Numbered from the stretch's first letter, positions 43,364 through 53,291 are shown. The stretch: 64,000 bases of DNA from Desulfofustis limnaeus (GCF_023169885.1 NZ_AP025516.1:1488001-1552000); one strand, 5' to 3'. The notes: generated by a model from the sequence alone, not told the origin. Program-made: numbers and translations.

Positions 43364-45610
43364 ATGGCAACATCTGCAACCATGCCCCGCAAGTCTTCCA
43401 TCCGGAAGACGGTCAAGGACCAGTCGGGGGCCGGCAGGATCAAGCTGGGCGAGCTGATGAGCAAGGCGGGCTATATCACCGCCACCCAGTTCGAAACCGC
43501 CAAACGTGAAGTACAGAAGAACGGCGCCCGGATGGGCGCCGTTCTTCGCCAGCTCGAGTACATCGACGAGGATACGGTTTTCAACTTCCTCAGTCGCCAG
43601 CACAACTATCCACCGGCGGTCATCAAGAACGAGCCGCCGAGCCCCGAAGCCATCAAGCTCATGACCTATGAGCTGGCCAAAAAATACATGGCTTTTCCGC
43701 TGCGCATGGCCGGCAACACCTTGCAGGTCACCATGGCCGAGCCGTCCGATGCCACGGCGGTGGAAGAGCTGCAGGACGAATTGGGCAAAGAGTTGTCGGT
43801 CTGCGTCTCGACCGAGCGGGATATCGTCGAGGCGTACAAGAAGTATTACGGAATCGACGACGAAGAAGCCAAAAGCTTTTTTGCCGGCGAAGATGCCCAC
43901 GAAGAAATCTCGATCACCGAGGTCGACGACTTCGGCGCCATTGTCGCCGAAGCGGCGGATACCTTCGAGATCGAGACCGGTGAGGATGATCTCGGCCTCG
44001 ACCAGTTCAACGCCTCGGATGCCCCCATCATCAAGCTGGTGAACGGTATCCTGGTCAAGGCCGTTCAAGAGGGCGTATCCGATATCCACGTCGAACCTTA
44101 CGAGCGGAGCATGCAGGTCCGCTATCGTAAAGACGGTTCGTTGTACAAATCGATGAACCTGCCGTTGACCATCAAGAACGCGATGATCGCCCGCGTCAAG
44201 ATCCTTTCCGGCCTGGATATCACCGAGCGGCGGATCCCCCAGGACGGCAGGATCAAGATGCGCATGGGCAAGAACCGGTCGGTTGATTTTCGCGTATCTT
44301 CCCTGCCGACTCTGTTTGGAGAATCGGTGGTTCTGCGAATTCTCGACAAGAGTTCGTTGAACGTGGATCTGACTCAGCTCGGTTTCGAAAAAAACACCTT
44401 CGAGATGCTCAAACGTTGTCTCGCCCGACCGCAGGGGCTGCTGCTGGTCACCGGTCCGACCGGATCGGGTAAGACGGTTACCCTTTATTCGGCCCTGAAC
44501 TCCCTGAACAGCGAGGATATCAAGATCCTGACGGCCGAAGATCCGGTCGAATTCAACTTTAAAGGCATCAACCAGGTCAACGTCCACCAGGAAGTGGGCA
44601 TGACCTTCGCCGCAGCCCTCAAGGCCTTTCTCCGCCAGGATCCCGACATTATCATGGTCGGTGAGATCCGAGATTACGAGACGGCCGAGATCGCCATCAA
44701 GGCGGCCATGACCGGCCATCTGGTCTTTTCCACCCTGCACACCAACGACAGTGCCGCAACCATTGGTCGTCTGGTGGATATTGGGGTGCCGCCGTACATG
44801 ATCGCCTCGTCGGTGACCATGGTCTTGTCGCAGCGACTCGGTCGCCGGCTCTGCCAGAAATGCAAGCGGGTGATGGAACATGACCCCAAGGAGCTGGTGC
44901 GGGCCGGATTCCGCGAAGATGAATTGGCGGGGCTGACCATTTACGGCGCGGTCGGGTGTCCCGAGTGCAACGGCCTCGGTTATCGAGGCCGGGTCGGTTT
45001 TTTCGAGCTGATGGAGGTCACCGAGGAGGTTGCCAAGGCCATCAGCGCTGAGGTGCCGGAAGATCAACTGCGCAAAATCGCCATCCAGGAAGGGATGACA
45101 CCGTTGCGTCAGGCTGCTTTACTCAAGGTGAAGCAGGGGATCACCAGTGTAGAGGAGGCCTTGCGTCGGACGGTCGCGCACGAAGAGAGTATGCCGGCCT
45201 ATCTGATCAATCCCGATGTCGAAGAATACGAGGACGGCGATGTGATTATCCGGGAGGGAAACCGGGATATTGATTTTTTCAAGCTGATCCGGGGGGCGCT
45301 CACCGTCGTCAAGGGCGGCAAGAAGATTGCCGAGTTGACTGAGCCGGGTGAATATTTCGGGGAAATGGCCGCCATCTCAGGGGAACAGCGGACTGCCTCG
45401 ATCATTTCCCAGGGCAGAAGCACTATCAAGCGATTTCCCGGGGACAAGCTGGACGAGATTATTCACAAGTATCCGGAGGTCTCGTCACATCTGTTCAAGA
45501 CCATGACGACACGGCTGCATAAATCAAATCAGATTATCGTCAAATTGGCCGGTGGCGGTCAGAGAAAACCCCCGCCTCCCGGCTCTTCACCCCGGCCGGC
45601 GGGAACGTGA
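43364..45610 (+). CDS. PilB/GspE-type secretion ATPase with fused C-terminal cyclic-nucleotide-binding domain
   Basis: This 748-residue protein has three modules. Residues about 25-165 form an MshEN/GspE-N domain with two repeats that resemble the c-di-GMP-binding pattern (KLGELMSKAGYITATQFE and RMGAVLRQLEYIDEDTVF). Residues 220-600 are the secretion ATPase with Walker A GPTGSGKT (364-371), the Asp and His boxes, Walker B QDPDIIMVGEIRD and the zinc tetracysteine CQKCKR...CPEC. Residues about 618-725 are a CRP-like domain (GEYFGEMAAISGEQRTASII). It probably powers a type IV pilus or type II-like system, but no pil or gsp gene is adjacent. The final residues are proline-rich. Confidence 0.9.
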   Translation: MATSATMPRKSSIRKTVKDQSGAGRIKLGELMSKAGYITATQFETAKREVQKNGARMGAVLRQLEYIDEDTVFNFLSRQHNYPPAVIKNEPPSPEAIKLMTYELAKKYMAFPLRMAGNTLQVTMAEPSDATAVEELQDELGKELSVCVSTERDIVEAYKKYYGIDDEEAKSFFAGEDAHEEISITEVDDFGAIVAEAADTFEIETGEDDLGLDQFNASDAPIIKLVNGILVKAVQEGVSDIHVEPYERSMQVRYRKDGSLYKSMNLPLTIKNAMIARVKILSGLDITERRIPQDGRIKMRMGKNRSVDFRVSSLPTLFGESVVLRILDKSSLNVDLTQLGFEKNTFEMLKRCLARPQGLLLVTGPTGSGKTVTLYSALNSLNSEDIKILTAEDPVEFNFKGINQVNVHQEVGMTFAAALKAFLRQDPDIIMVGEIRDYETAEIAIKAAMTGHLVFSTLHTNDSAATIGRLVDIGVPPYMIASSVTMVLSQRLGRRLCQKCKRVMEHDPKELVRAGFREDELAGLTIYGAVGCPECNGLGYRGRVGFFELMEVTEEVAKAISAEVPEDQLRKIAIQEGMTPLRQAALLKVKQGITSVEEALRRTVAHEESMPAYLINPDVEEYEDGDVIIREGNRDIDFFKLIRGALTVVKGGKKIAELTEPGEYFGEMAAISGEQRTASIISQGRSTIKRFPGDKLDEIIHKYPEVSSHLFKTMTTRLHKSNQIIVKLAGGGQRKPPPPGSSPRPAGT

Positions 45611-45688
45611 TTCTTTGTTCGGGAGCGTGTACCGACCGCGTTGCCGTATTCCCTGTAGCAGAATATAGGATCGGAGACAGTATCCTTC

Positions 45689-46642
45689 ATGGAGAAGGTG
45701 CGCGTTGCATTGGTAACCGACCGCCGACCGGGGCACGAGAAGCAGTCACGAGGAGTGGTTCAGGCCCTGCGCCGGTATCTCCGCGTTGACCTGACCGAGT
45801 GCGCGGTGGCACGACCCTCTCCCGCTCGAAACCTGCTCCTTTTTGCCCGGTATTGGTGCGGCGGTTCTCCGGGGGGGGCGGACGTGAACGGCTGCGATCT
45901 GGTTATCGGCAGCGGCTCGCCCACTCACCTGCCCGTTTTGGCTCTGGCTCGGCAGCACCAGGCGCGATCGGTCATCTGCATGACTCCGCCGTGGCCGCTG
46001 CGCGACCGCTTCGACCTCTGTCTGTCGCCTATTCATGACCGGGTCCGACCGGCCGAAAACATCTTTTTCACCATCGGTCCACCCACCAGCGCTCAGGCTA
46101 CCGATACTCACGATTGTGCAAAGGGATTGATTTGTATCGGTGGCAGCGACCCGGCGTCGCACGTCTGGGATGAGAAACGGATCGTAGCCGACGTGAAGAC
46201 CCTGATTCAGCGGTCCCGGCAGATCCGGAGCTGGACGCTGGCCAGTTCACCGAGAACGCCGAAGAGCACCGAGTACCTGCTGGCCATGCTGGCCCAGGAG
46301 ACGGCCGAGGTGAGATTTGTGCCTTTCAGCCAGACGGAACCGGGATGGATCGAGCAGCAGTATCGGCAGCATCAGATCGTCTGGATCACCGCCGATTCGA
46401 TTTCCATGGTCTATGAAGCATTATCATCGGGATGCCGGGTGGGGCTGATACCGGTTGCCTGGAGAAAGAAGAACTGCAAATTTCGTTATAGTGAAGCGTA
46501 TCTCGTGTCGCGGCGACTGATCAGGCCATTGTCCGCCCAACTGGACGACACCGGAACGTGGGAAAAGAGGCAACCGCTGGACGAGGCGGATCGATGTGCG
46601 AGGGAAATAGTCAAGCGATGGTGGCCAAACAGTTTACGATAG
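45689..46642 (+). CDS. ELM1/DUF1022-family protein, LPS or glycan associated
   Basis: This 317-residue protein matches the bacterial relatives of mitochondrial fission protein ELM1, with LVTDRRPGHEKQSRGVVQAL, CDLVIGSGSPTHLPVLAL, and the nucleotide-sugar-like C-terminal half WITADSISMVYEALSSGCRVGL. The fold resembles GT-B glycosyltransferases. Bacterial members are found in LPS-core regions, where a glycosyltransferase role is suspected. Its 3' end overlaps the start of the tandem GT4 gene by about 49 bp, supporting co-translation. Confidence 0.8.
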   Translation: MEKVRVALVTDRRPGHEKQSRGVVQALRRYLRVDLTECAVARPSPARNLLLFARYWCGGSPGGADVNGCDLVIGSGSPTHLPVLALARQHQARSVICMTPPWPLRDRFDLCLSPIHDRVRPAENIFFTIGPPTSAQATDTHDCAKGLICIGGSDPASHVWDEKRIVADVKTLIQRSRQIRSWTLASSPRTPKSTEYLLAMLAQETAEVRFVPFSQTEPGWIEQQYRQHQIVWITADSISMVYEALSSGCRVGLIPVAWRKKNCKFRYSEAYLVSRRLIRPLSAQLDDTGTWEKRQPLDEADRCAREIVKRWWPNSLR

Positions 46643-48951
46643 TGCAGGTTGTGCCGGAGATGGACGAGGGCGGTGTTGAAGGTGAAACCCTTGATTTTGC
46701 TGTCTATCTGGCCCGTCACGGACATCGATCGATGGTCATCTCGGGCGGCGGGCGTTTGGTGCGCCAACTGGAGGAGAGCGGCGTTACCCACATCCACTGG
46801 CGGGATATTGGCTCCAAGAGTCTCCGCTGCCTGAAATATATCCGTAAGCTGCGATGCCTTCTGGCGCGTGAGCACGTGGATGTGCTGCACCTGCGTTCCC
46901 GTTTGCCTGCCTGGATCGGCTACGTGGCCTGGAAAGGCATGAACCCGCTGACCCGCCCGGCGCTGGTTACCAGTTTTCACGGTTTTTACTCGGTCAACTC
47001 CTACTCGACGATCATGACCAGGGGTGAGCGGGTCATTGCCGTTTCCGATACCATTCGTGATCATATCATCAGTAACTACAAGGTGGACCCGGCTCGTATC
47101 GAATTGATCTACGGCGGGTATGACACCAGCGCCTTCGATCCCGCCCGGGTGTCCCGGGATCGGGTCGAAACCGTACGCCGGCGGTGGAATCTTCTTGAAT
47201 CTTCGGTACCGGTGATCATGCTGCCCGGCAGGATCACCGGGTGGAAAGGGCAGGACGTCTTCGTCTCAGCCCTCGAGCAGATCAAGGATCTGCCGTATTA
47301 TGCCCTTTGTGTCGGCGATACCGAGGAGAATCCATCCTTTACCAAGCGTCTCAAGGAACAGATTGGTGCCGCGCACCTCGAGGATCGGATCAGACTGGTC
47401 GGGCATTGCGACGACATGCCGGCGGCTCTGCTGGTCGCCGATCTGGTGGTGTCGGCCTCCTCCAGTCAGCCCGAGGCCTTCGGCAAGGTGGCCATCGAGG
47501 CGATGGCCATGGCGCGGCCGATCATTGCCACGCGGCAGGGGGGAAGCCTGGAGACCATCCGGGAGAATGAGACCGGCTGGTTCGTGGAACCGTCTGATCC
47601 GGATGATCTGGCCCGTTGCCTCAGGCTGGCCTTGGCGGACCGTGACCGGCTAACGGTCGTCGGTCGGGAAGGACAGCGGTGGGTGCAGGCCCACTTCACT
47701 GCTCAGCGCATGTGCGAGAAGACCATTGGGTGTTATCGGCGCGTGCTCGAAGAAAAAGAAAAGCGCCGGACCGGCCAGATTCTCTCCGTCGTGCAGATGC
47801 TTCCGGAACTCGACAGTGGCGGCGTCGAGCGCGGGACTCTGGAGATCGGCCGGTATCTGGCCGAGCACGGGCACCGATCATTGGTCATTTCCGGCGGCGG
47901 CAGGCTGGTCAAACAGCTGGAAGCCGAAGGAAGCACGCATTTTGACTGGGACGTGGGAGCCAAAAGCCCGTTCACCATCCGCTATGTGCTGCCGCTTCGC
48001 CGATTGCTGCAGCAGGAGCAGGTCGATGTTTTGCATCTGCGTTCCCGGATGCCCGCCTGGGTCGGTTACCTGGCCTGGAAATCGTTGCCGAAAAAACGGC
48101 GGCCGGTGCTGGTGACCACCTTCCACGGCTTCTATTCGGTTAACCGGTACAGTGCCATCATGACCAAAGGCGAAGGTATCATTGCCATCTCGCGCAGCAT
48201 CGAGCAGCACATTCGCGAAGCGTACCGGGTTAAGAAAGATATTAGACTTATTTTTCGCGGGGTTGATAAGGACATTTTCGATCCACACGCCGTTGATCCG
48301 GCGCGGGTGGCGCATTTGCGCAGCGGCTGGGGAGTCAACGGCGCGGTACCGGTGGTCGTGTTGCCGGGCCGGTTGACCAGACTCAAGGGCCAGGATGTTT
48401 TCGTCAAGGCGCTGGGCTTGCTGAAGCATGCGGAATATCAGGCCTTGCTCATCGGCGACACCGAAGATAACCCCGGTTTTACCGAAGAGTTGCGGGAGTT
48501 AGCTAGGCAGAACGGGCTGGAGGATCGCCTCTCGTTTGTCGGTTATTGCGACGATATGCCGGCCGCCCTGCTGCTTGCCGATATCGTGGTGTCAGCTTCG
48601 TCCAACGAGCCTGAGGCCTTTGGCCGCACCACCATCGAGGCCATGGCCATGGGCAAACCGGTTGTTGCCACTGCCCATGGCGGCAGCATGGAGACGGTTA
48701 CCCCCGGCCTGAACGGCTGGCTGGTGCGGCCGGGTGATCCCCAGGATCTCGCCCGTGCCCTGGATGAAGCGCTGGAACTTCCGGCGCGGCGGCATTCCTT
48801 TGGTCAGGCCGGCCGAGAATTGGTGAACCACCGCTTTACCATGCAGCAAATGTGTGAAGAAACGGAGGCGTTTTACCGGGAACTGGTAGGTGCCCGGAGG
48901 CGAAAGCTGGTCGACTCGATCGCCAGGTGCCCAGTCGAAACGCGGGGATGA
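46594..48951 (+). CDS. Tandem-fused GT4 glycosyltransferase (two complete units)
   Basis: This 785-residue protein consists of two full GT-B glycosyltransferases of family GT4 in a row: unit 1 about 12-375, unit 2 about 395-775. Paired blocks include VDVLHLRSR, FHGFYSVN, GDTEENP/GDTEDNP, DDMPAALL and VVSASS. Both keep the EX7E motif (EAFGKVAIE; EAFGRTTIE). The N-terminal acceptor loop differs: GGVEGETLDF in unit 1, GGVERGTLEI in unit 2. It resembles LPS-core sugar transferases. The start at 46594 follows GAGG. A later ATG at 46618 is possible. The gene converges on the O-antigen ligase. Confidence 0.9.
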   Translation: MCEGNSQAMVAKQFTIVQVVPEMDEGGVEGETLDFAVYLARHGHRSMVISGGGRLVRQLEESGVTHIHWRDIGSKSLRCLKYIRKLRCLLAREHVDVLHLRSRLPAWIGYVAWKGMNPLTRPALVTSFHGFYSVNSYSTIMTRGERVIAVSDTIRDHIISNYKVDPARIELIYGGYDTSAFDPARVSRDRVETVRRRWNLLESSVPVIMLPGRITGWKGQDVFVSALEQIKDLPYYALCVGDTEENPSFTKRLKEQIGAAHLEDRIRLVGHCDDMPAALLVADLVVSASSSQPEAFGKVAIEAMAMARPIIATRQGGSLETIRENETGWFVEPSDPDDLARCLRLALADRDRLTVVGREGQRWVQAHFTAQRMCEKTIGCYRRVLEEKEKRRTGQILSVVQMLPELDSGGVERGTLEIGRYLAEHGHRSLVISGGGRLVKQLEAEGSTHFDWDVGAKSPFTIRYVLPLRRLLQQEQVDVLHLRSRMPAWVGYLAWKSLPKKRRPVLVTTFHGFYSVNRYSAIMTKGEGIIAISRSIEQHIREAYRVKKDIRLIFRGVDKDIFDPHAVDPARVAHLRSGWGVNGAVPVVVLPGRLTRLKGQDVFVKALGLLKHAEYQALLIGDTEDNPGFTEELRELARQNGLEDRLSFVGYCDDMPAALLLADIVVSASSNEPEAFGRTTIEAMAMGKPVVATAHGGSMETVTPGLNGWLVRPGDPQDLARALDEALELPARRHSFGQAGRELVNHRFTMQQMCEETEAFYRELVGARRRKLVDSIARCPVETRG

Positions 48952-48954
48952 TGA

Positions 48955-50247
48955 TCAGTGGGGGCCAGCCATGGAGTCTTTTTCGACCGCATCGGTTGGG
49001 ACGGGGGGCTCGACACCGGTCGCCATCAGCGCGGCAGACATGAAGAGATAGAAATGTCCCTGATGGGAATCGAACATGAGCGAATTCATCAGTGAACCGG
49101 CGTATAAAGCGGTCAGCACTCCCTGCATGAGGTTCTTTTTCTCTGGTGGCAAACGCAGCCCTTCCCGCCATTGACACAACAGTATCGCCAGGAACAGCGC
49201 CAGGCCCGGGATGCCAACTTGAACGGCCAGGAAGAGGTATTCGTTATGCGGGTTATTGCTCGGTTGCATGTCGCTTCCCCATTTCTGCTGCTGCTGGGCG
49301 GCCAGAAAGGAACCGGTGCCGTGACCCAGCAGCGGCCGTTCGGCGATCAAATGAAGGCTCGCCATCCACCAATCAAACCGCTGGCCGATCGATGAGCGTG
49401 CTTGGCCCGGCTGATAGGCGGCAATCTCTTGTGCCACCAGTTCAATTCTCTGGGAAAAATTGGCGGAGGTGCAATAAAAGCCGATCAGAGCGATGACCAG
49501 TAGGGCGATGGCGCTTAGGCGCTTCCAGCGGCTCAACCGTTGCATGATGAAGAGGAGCATCAGGCACAGGTAGACGAACATGCCGGTTCGGCCCGGTGCG
49601 ATGTAGAACAGATTGGCCGTGGCCGCCAAAAAAACAGCGATCCACAAGAGACGACGGCTCTGTCGATTCACGGCATAGATCAGTGCCCAGTAGGCGAGAA
49701 CGGCCATGAAGAAGCTATGGGTGATGTGAAACAGCAACGAATTGCCATAGCGTTCTGAAGGAACGAGGTTCAGGGCCATGGCCCAAGAGATCAGCATCAA
49801 CGTCAGGCAGCCGGCCACGAAGAACTGCTCGGCCCGCTGCCCCGCCAGTCGATGCATGGAAAGCAAGGAGACCATAACCGGCAGGAGGAGTAATTCCCGA
49901 TATTTCTTCAGTGCATCCAGGGCGTCGGCAGGTTCAGCGGCCGAATAACCGAGGCCGATGGCGAGCAAAGCGAAGAGCAGCAGGGCGAACAGCAACGCTG
50001 GATGACGTTTGCACGCAGCCGGCACCTGGCGGAAGCTGCCGGAGAGCAGCCAGCAGAGCGTGGCGAGACCGGAAAACAGGCCCAGCAGGGAAGTGGACAG
50101 CGGGATGCAGAAACAGGCCGCCCATGCACACCAGACGCCTGCCCGGCGCAACCGATCGGGGATTTGTCGGCTGGTGGCGCTGAAATGCTGTTTGGCTTCA
50201 GACCGGTAAGTCGTATCAGTTGAACTGCATGGTGTAGAGTTGCTCAT
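48955..50247 (-). CDS. O-antigen ligase family protein
   Basis: This protein of about 430 residues has ten or more hydrophobic segments and the Wzy_C/WaaL signature around QARSSIGQRFDWWMASLHLI, ERPLLGHGTGSFLAA, and NNPHNEYLFLAVQVGIPGLA, whose histidine is typical of the family. It probably joins O-antigen or another glycan to a lipid or core in the periplasm. The start is uncertain. The ATG at 50247 overlaps the end of msbA by 32 bp and has a poor ribosome-binding site, and a TTG at 50151 is an alternative. It is downstream of msbA. Confidence 0.82.
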   Translation of the reverse strand: MSNSTPCSSTDTTYRSEAKQHFSATSRQIPDRLRRAGVWCAWAACFCIPLSTSLLGLFSGLATLCWLLSGSFRQVPAACKRHPALLFALLLFALLAIGLGYSAAEPADALDALKKYRELLLLPVMVSLLSMHRLAGQRAEQFFVAGCLTLMLISWAMALNLVPSERYGNSLLFHITHSFFMAVLAYWALIYAVNRQSRRLLWIAVFLAATANLFYIAPGRTGMFVYLCLMLLFIMQRLSRWKRLSAIALLVIALIGFYCTSANFSQRIELVAQEIAAYQPGQARSSIGQRFDWWMASLHLIAERPLLGHGTGSFLAAQQQQKWGSDMQPSNNPHNEYLFLAVQVGIPGLALFLAILLCQWREGLRLPPEKKNLMQGVLTALYAGSLMNSLMFDSHQGHFYLFMSAALMATGVEPPVPTDAVEKDSMAGPH

Positions 50248-51952
50248 ATTCACCGTGTCTGGCCAACAGGGTATCGTGGGTGCCGTCCTCGACGATTCTG
50301 CCGTTCTTGATGACGATGATCCGGTCGGCGTTCCTGATGGTGGAGAGTCGATGGGCAATGACGAAGGTGGTGCGATTCTTCATCAGATTCTCCAGAGCGC
50401 TCTGTACTTCCCGTTCAGATTCCGTGTCCAGGGCCGAAGTGGCTTCATCGAGAATGAGGATCGGGGCGTCCTTGAGCAGGGCTCTGGCGATGGAAATGCG
50501 TTGTCGCTGCCCGCCCGACAGCCTGGTTCCTCCCTCGCCGATAACGGTATCAAAGCCCTTGGGTAATTCGTTGATGAACTTCAGGGCGTGGGCGGCTTCG
50601 GCGGCTTCCAGAATGGCCTCATCGGTGCAATCGAACTTGCCATAGGCGATATTGTTGCGAATGGTGTCATTGAACAGGATGGTCTGCTGGGTGACGATGG
50701 CTATCTGATCCCGCAATGAATGTAAGGTCACCTGGCGCAGGTCATGGCCGTCAACGGTGATGCTCCCGGAGCTGACATCGAGAAAGCGTGGGATGAGATT
50801 GGTCAGGGTGGTCTTGCCACCGCCGCTGTGACCGACGATGGCCAGCGTCTGGCCGGCCGGGACGCTCAGATTGATGTCGCGTAACGCCTGGGTCTCGTCC
50901 TCGTAGGTGAGGGAGACGTTGCGAAACTCGATACTGCCGTGGAACGGCGGCAGGTCCACGGCATCTTCGCGGTTGCCGATTTCCGGCTTGATGTCGAGGA
51001 TGGCAAAGATTCTGGTGGCGGCGGCGAGGCCCTGCTGGATGGCGGAATTGACTTTACCGATACGCTTTACCGGATCGTAGGCGACGATCAGCGAGGTCAT
51101 CAAAGCGAAAAATTCACCCGGCGTCATGGTGCCGTTGATCACCAACCGGCCGCCGAACCAGATGAACAACGAAAGGGCGAGACCGCCGATGAACTCCATC
51201 AACGGGTGCTGCAGGCAACGGAATTTAGCATCCTGGACGGTGACCCGGAAGAGGGTATCCAACTGTCCGGTAAAGCGAGTGTTTTCGTGCTCCTCCATGT
51301 TGAACGCCTTGACGATCCGGTTGCCGGTGATCGTCTCGTAGAGCACGTTGGAGCAATTCGCCGTCTCTTCTTGGGCCTTGGTGCTGAGTCTTCGGAAAAT
51401 TTTACCGAAGGCGACGATCGGGTAAGCGGCCAGCGGCAAGATGGCAAAGCAGAAGAGAGCCAGATGCCAATTGAGATAAAAAACCACGCCGAGCAGGACG
51501 ATGATGGACAGAAAGTCACGCAGGATCCCCACCAGTGAACTCGAGACCGCATATTGAATCAAGGCCACGTCGGCAATGACCCGGGAGATGAGGGTGCCGG
51601 TCGGATAGCGGTGAAAGAACGACAGCGGCTGGAGATGGATATGGCGAAAGACGAGTGCGCGAAAATCCTTGATTATCGAGAGCCCCACCTTTTCCAGCAA
51701 AAAATTGTAGGTGTAATAAAAGAGCCCCTTAACGCCAAAAACAACGACCACGGCGATGGTCAGCGCATACAGGTAATAGGCGTTTTTTTCGATGAAAATC
51801 TTGTCCAGCAGGTCTTTGACCATATAGGTCTGAACCCCGGTAAGCAAGGCAACGAAGACCATGGCGAACATCGAAACGATCAGTTTGGATCGATACGGCC
51901 GAAGAAAGCCCAGCAGCCTGGTGAGGATTTCTTTATTGGACATGCGTAGCAT
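50216..51952 (-). CDS. msbA: Lipid A export ABC transporter (MsbA-type)
   Basis: This 578-residue half-transporter has a six-helix membrane domain followed by an ATPase with Walker A VGHSGGGKTTLTNL, signature RLSGGQRQRISIARAL, Walker B PILILDEATSALD and the H-loop FVIAHRLSTI. Length and layout match MsbA, which flips lipid A core across the inner membrane. The context, an lpxL-like gene upstream and an O-antigen ligase downstream, supports that role. The start could be the ATG at 51952 or the one at 51943. Neither has a strong ribosome-binding site. Confidence 0.9.
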   Translation of the reverse strand: MLRMSNKEILTRLLGFLRPYRSKLIVSMFAMVFVALLTGVQTYMVKDLLDKIFIEKNAYYLYALTIAVVVVFGVKGLFYYTYNFLLEKVGLSIIKDFRALVFRHIHLQPLSFFHRYPTGTLISRVIADVALIQYAVSSSLVGILRDFLSIIVLLGVVFYLNWHLALFCFAILPLAAYPIVAFGKIFRRLSTKAQEETANCSNVLYETITGNRIVKAFNMEEHENTRFTGQLDTLFRVTVQDAKFRCLQHPLMEFIGGLALSLFIWFGGRLVINGTMTPGEFFALMTSLIVAYDPVKRIGKVNSAIQQGLAAATRIFAILDIKPEIGNREDAVDLPPFHGSIEFRNVSLTYEDETQALRDINLSVPAGQTLAIVGHSGGGKTTLTNLIPRFLDVSSGSITVDGHDLRQVTLHSLRDQIAIVTQQTILFNDTIRNNIAYGKFDCTDEAILEAAEAAHALKFINELPKGFDTVIGEGGTRLSGGQRQRISIARALLKDAPILILDEATSALDTESEREVQSALENLMKNRTTFVIAHRLSTIRNADRIIVIKNGRIVEDGTHDTLLARHGEYEQLYTMQFN

Positions 51953-52076
51953 TGCGTAGTGCCGATGGTCGGCGATTGATCACGGGGGCGCCGGCAGCCT
52001 GGGCGACAACGAATGGTGGCGGGCGACGCAATTCACCACGGTTGTACACCAGGGCAGGGGGAAAACAAAGGAATTT

Positions 52077-53015
52077 TTACCGGTCGGAAGCGATGAGATC
52101 TGAAAAAGATCTCCTTATTTTAAAAGGATAGCCGGTTTTTTTCCAAAGCCGGTGAAACAGGCTGAACCATTGGTCGGGATAGGCGCGGATGGTCTTCTCG
52201 TAGAGTTGGATGGCTCGGTTGCTGATATCTTTGATGGCCTCGTCGGTTATATCCGGATAGGACGGCAGCTGTACCGGTTCGAAGTCGATATGCAACCGAC
52301 CGTCCTTGAGGTAATAGACGCTGGTCAGGACCGGCGCACCGGTTCTCAGGTGCAGCAGGGCGGAGCCTCGGGCACAGGTGAACTCTTTGTCGAAAAAACG
52401 CACCGGCGTACCGTTGTCGGTGTAATTCTGATCGAGGCTGACGATCAGGATGCGGTTGCGCCGCAGAGCCTCTTCATAGACGTGCAGCTTCTCCAGGCTG
52501 TGAATATGTTCCAGGTTGCTGCCGTAGCGTTGCCGCTGCCTGACAAAAAAGGCGTCGCAGAGCGGATTGTTCTGTTGCTGGTAGATCAAGCTGGTGGGTC
52601 GGTTTCCCTGACTGAACCAGGCGAAGTATGCCTCGAACCAGCAGCCATGGTAGGTGGTGAGGATGACCCCTTTGTTCTGCGCCAGGGCCCGATCGAGACA
52701 ATCCAGTCCGGAGATCTGGGCGTTTTTGATCAGGCCGGTGTTCTGCGGCCGATTGATGACCAGAATCAGGCCGGCAGCGGTAATGAATTGCCGATAGGCT
52801 TTGCGCAGCAGCGCCAGTTTCTGGGCATGTGGCATATCGGGAAAAACGGTGCTGATATTGTCATAGGCAACGGGCATTCGGAAAGGAAACGCCATCCACA
52901 CTAGCCGACTGAGGCCGGTTGTCAGTCCGTTGATCAGGGGCAGCGGCATGCTGTTGATCAGGCCGACCGTGGCCCGCAGGGCAGCATATTCAAGGCGGTG
53001 TTTTACGGTTGTCAT
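52077..53015 (-). CDS. Lipid A biosynthesis acyltransferase (LpxL/HtrB-like)
   Basis: This 312-residue membrane-associated acyltransferase has the catalytic HX4E motif in TTYHGCWFEAYFAWF, VSLDQNYTDNGTPVRFF-type substrate regions, and the C-terminal FSLFHRLWKKTGY that corresponds to the HRRWK end of the family. It probably adds a secondary acyl chain to lipid A, in keeping with msbA downstream. Which chain it adds cannot be told. A 777-bp gap separates it from the next gene. Confidence 0.88.
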   Translation of the reverse strand: MTTVKHRLEYAALRATVGLINSMPLPLINGLTTGLSRLVWMAFPFRMPVAYDNISTVFPDMPHAQKLALLRKAYRQFITAAGLILVINRPQNTGLIKNAQISGLDCLDRALAQNKGVILTTYHGCWFEAYFAWFSQGNRPTSLIYQQQNNPLCDAFFVRQRQRYGSNLEHIHSLEKLHVYEEALRRNRILIVSLDQNYTDNGTPVRFFDKEFTCARGSALLHLRTGAPVLTSVYYLKDGRLHIDFEPVQLPSYPDITDEAIKDISNRAIQLYEKTIRAYPDQWFSLFHRLWKKTGYPFKIRRSFSDLIASDR

Positions 53016-53291
53016 AGGGTCAAAGCAGAGGTGCCGGTTGTCTGTTGATCCGGCTAGCGGCTCGGATTGCCAAGGTCGATGACACTCAGGTGGATACTGA
53101 ACGACATGAGCAGGCGTGCATGGTCAATCGGGTTGAGCGTACTTGTTGTCGTTATGGGCAAATGACTCGGCGAAGGGCATCGCTTTCAAACGCTGCTCTT
53201 CGGCCCGATCGTCGTCACGCCACGGCTGACAGACGGGCCTCCATAGCTTGCCGTGGCACGCCGGCAACCTCCGCGAACCGTTTTCCAGCAC
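53016..53291. other. Noncoding stretch upstream of the repeats
   Basis: This first part of a 777-bp gap has short open frames only, none with recognisable family similarity. No terminator or tRNA was found. It may be remnant sequence, as two repeats follow immediately. Confidence 0.4.

Noticed and set aside
43334-45067. Open frame of 577 codons on the minus strand opposite the PilB-type ATPase gene
   Set aside because: It mirrors the codon pattern of the strongly recognisable plus-strand gene, has no family similarity and no ribosome-binding site. High GC content makes long antisense frames common here.
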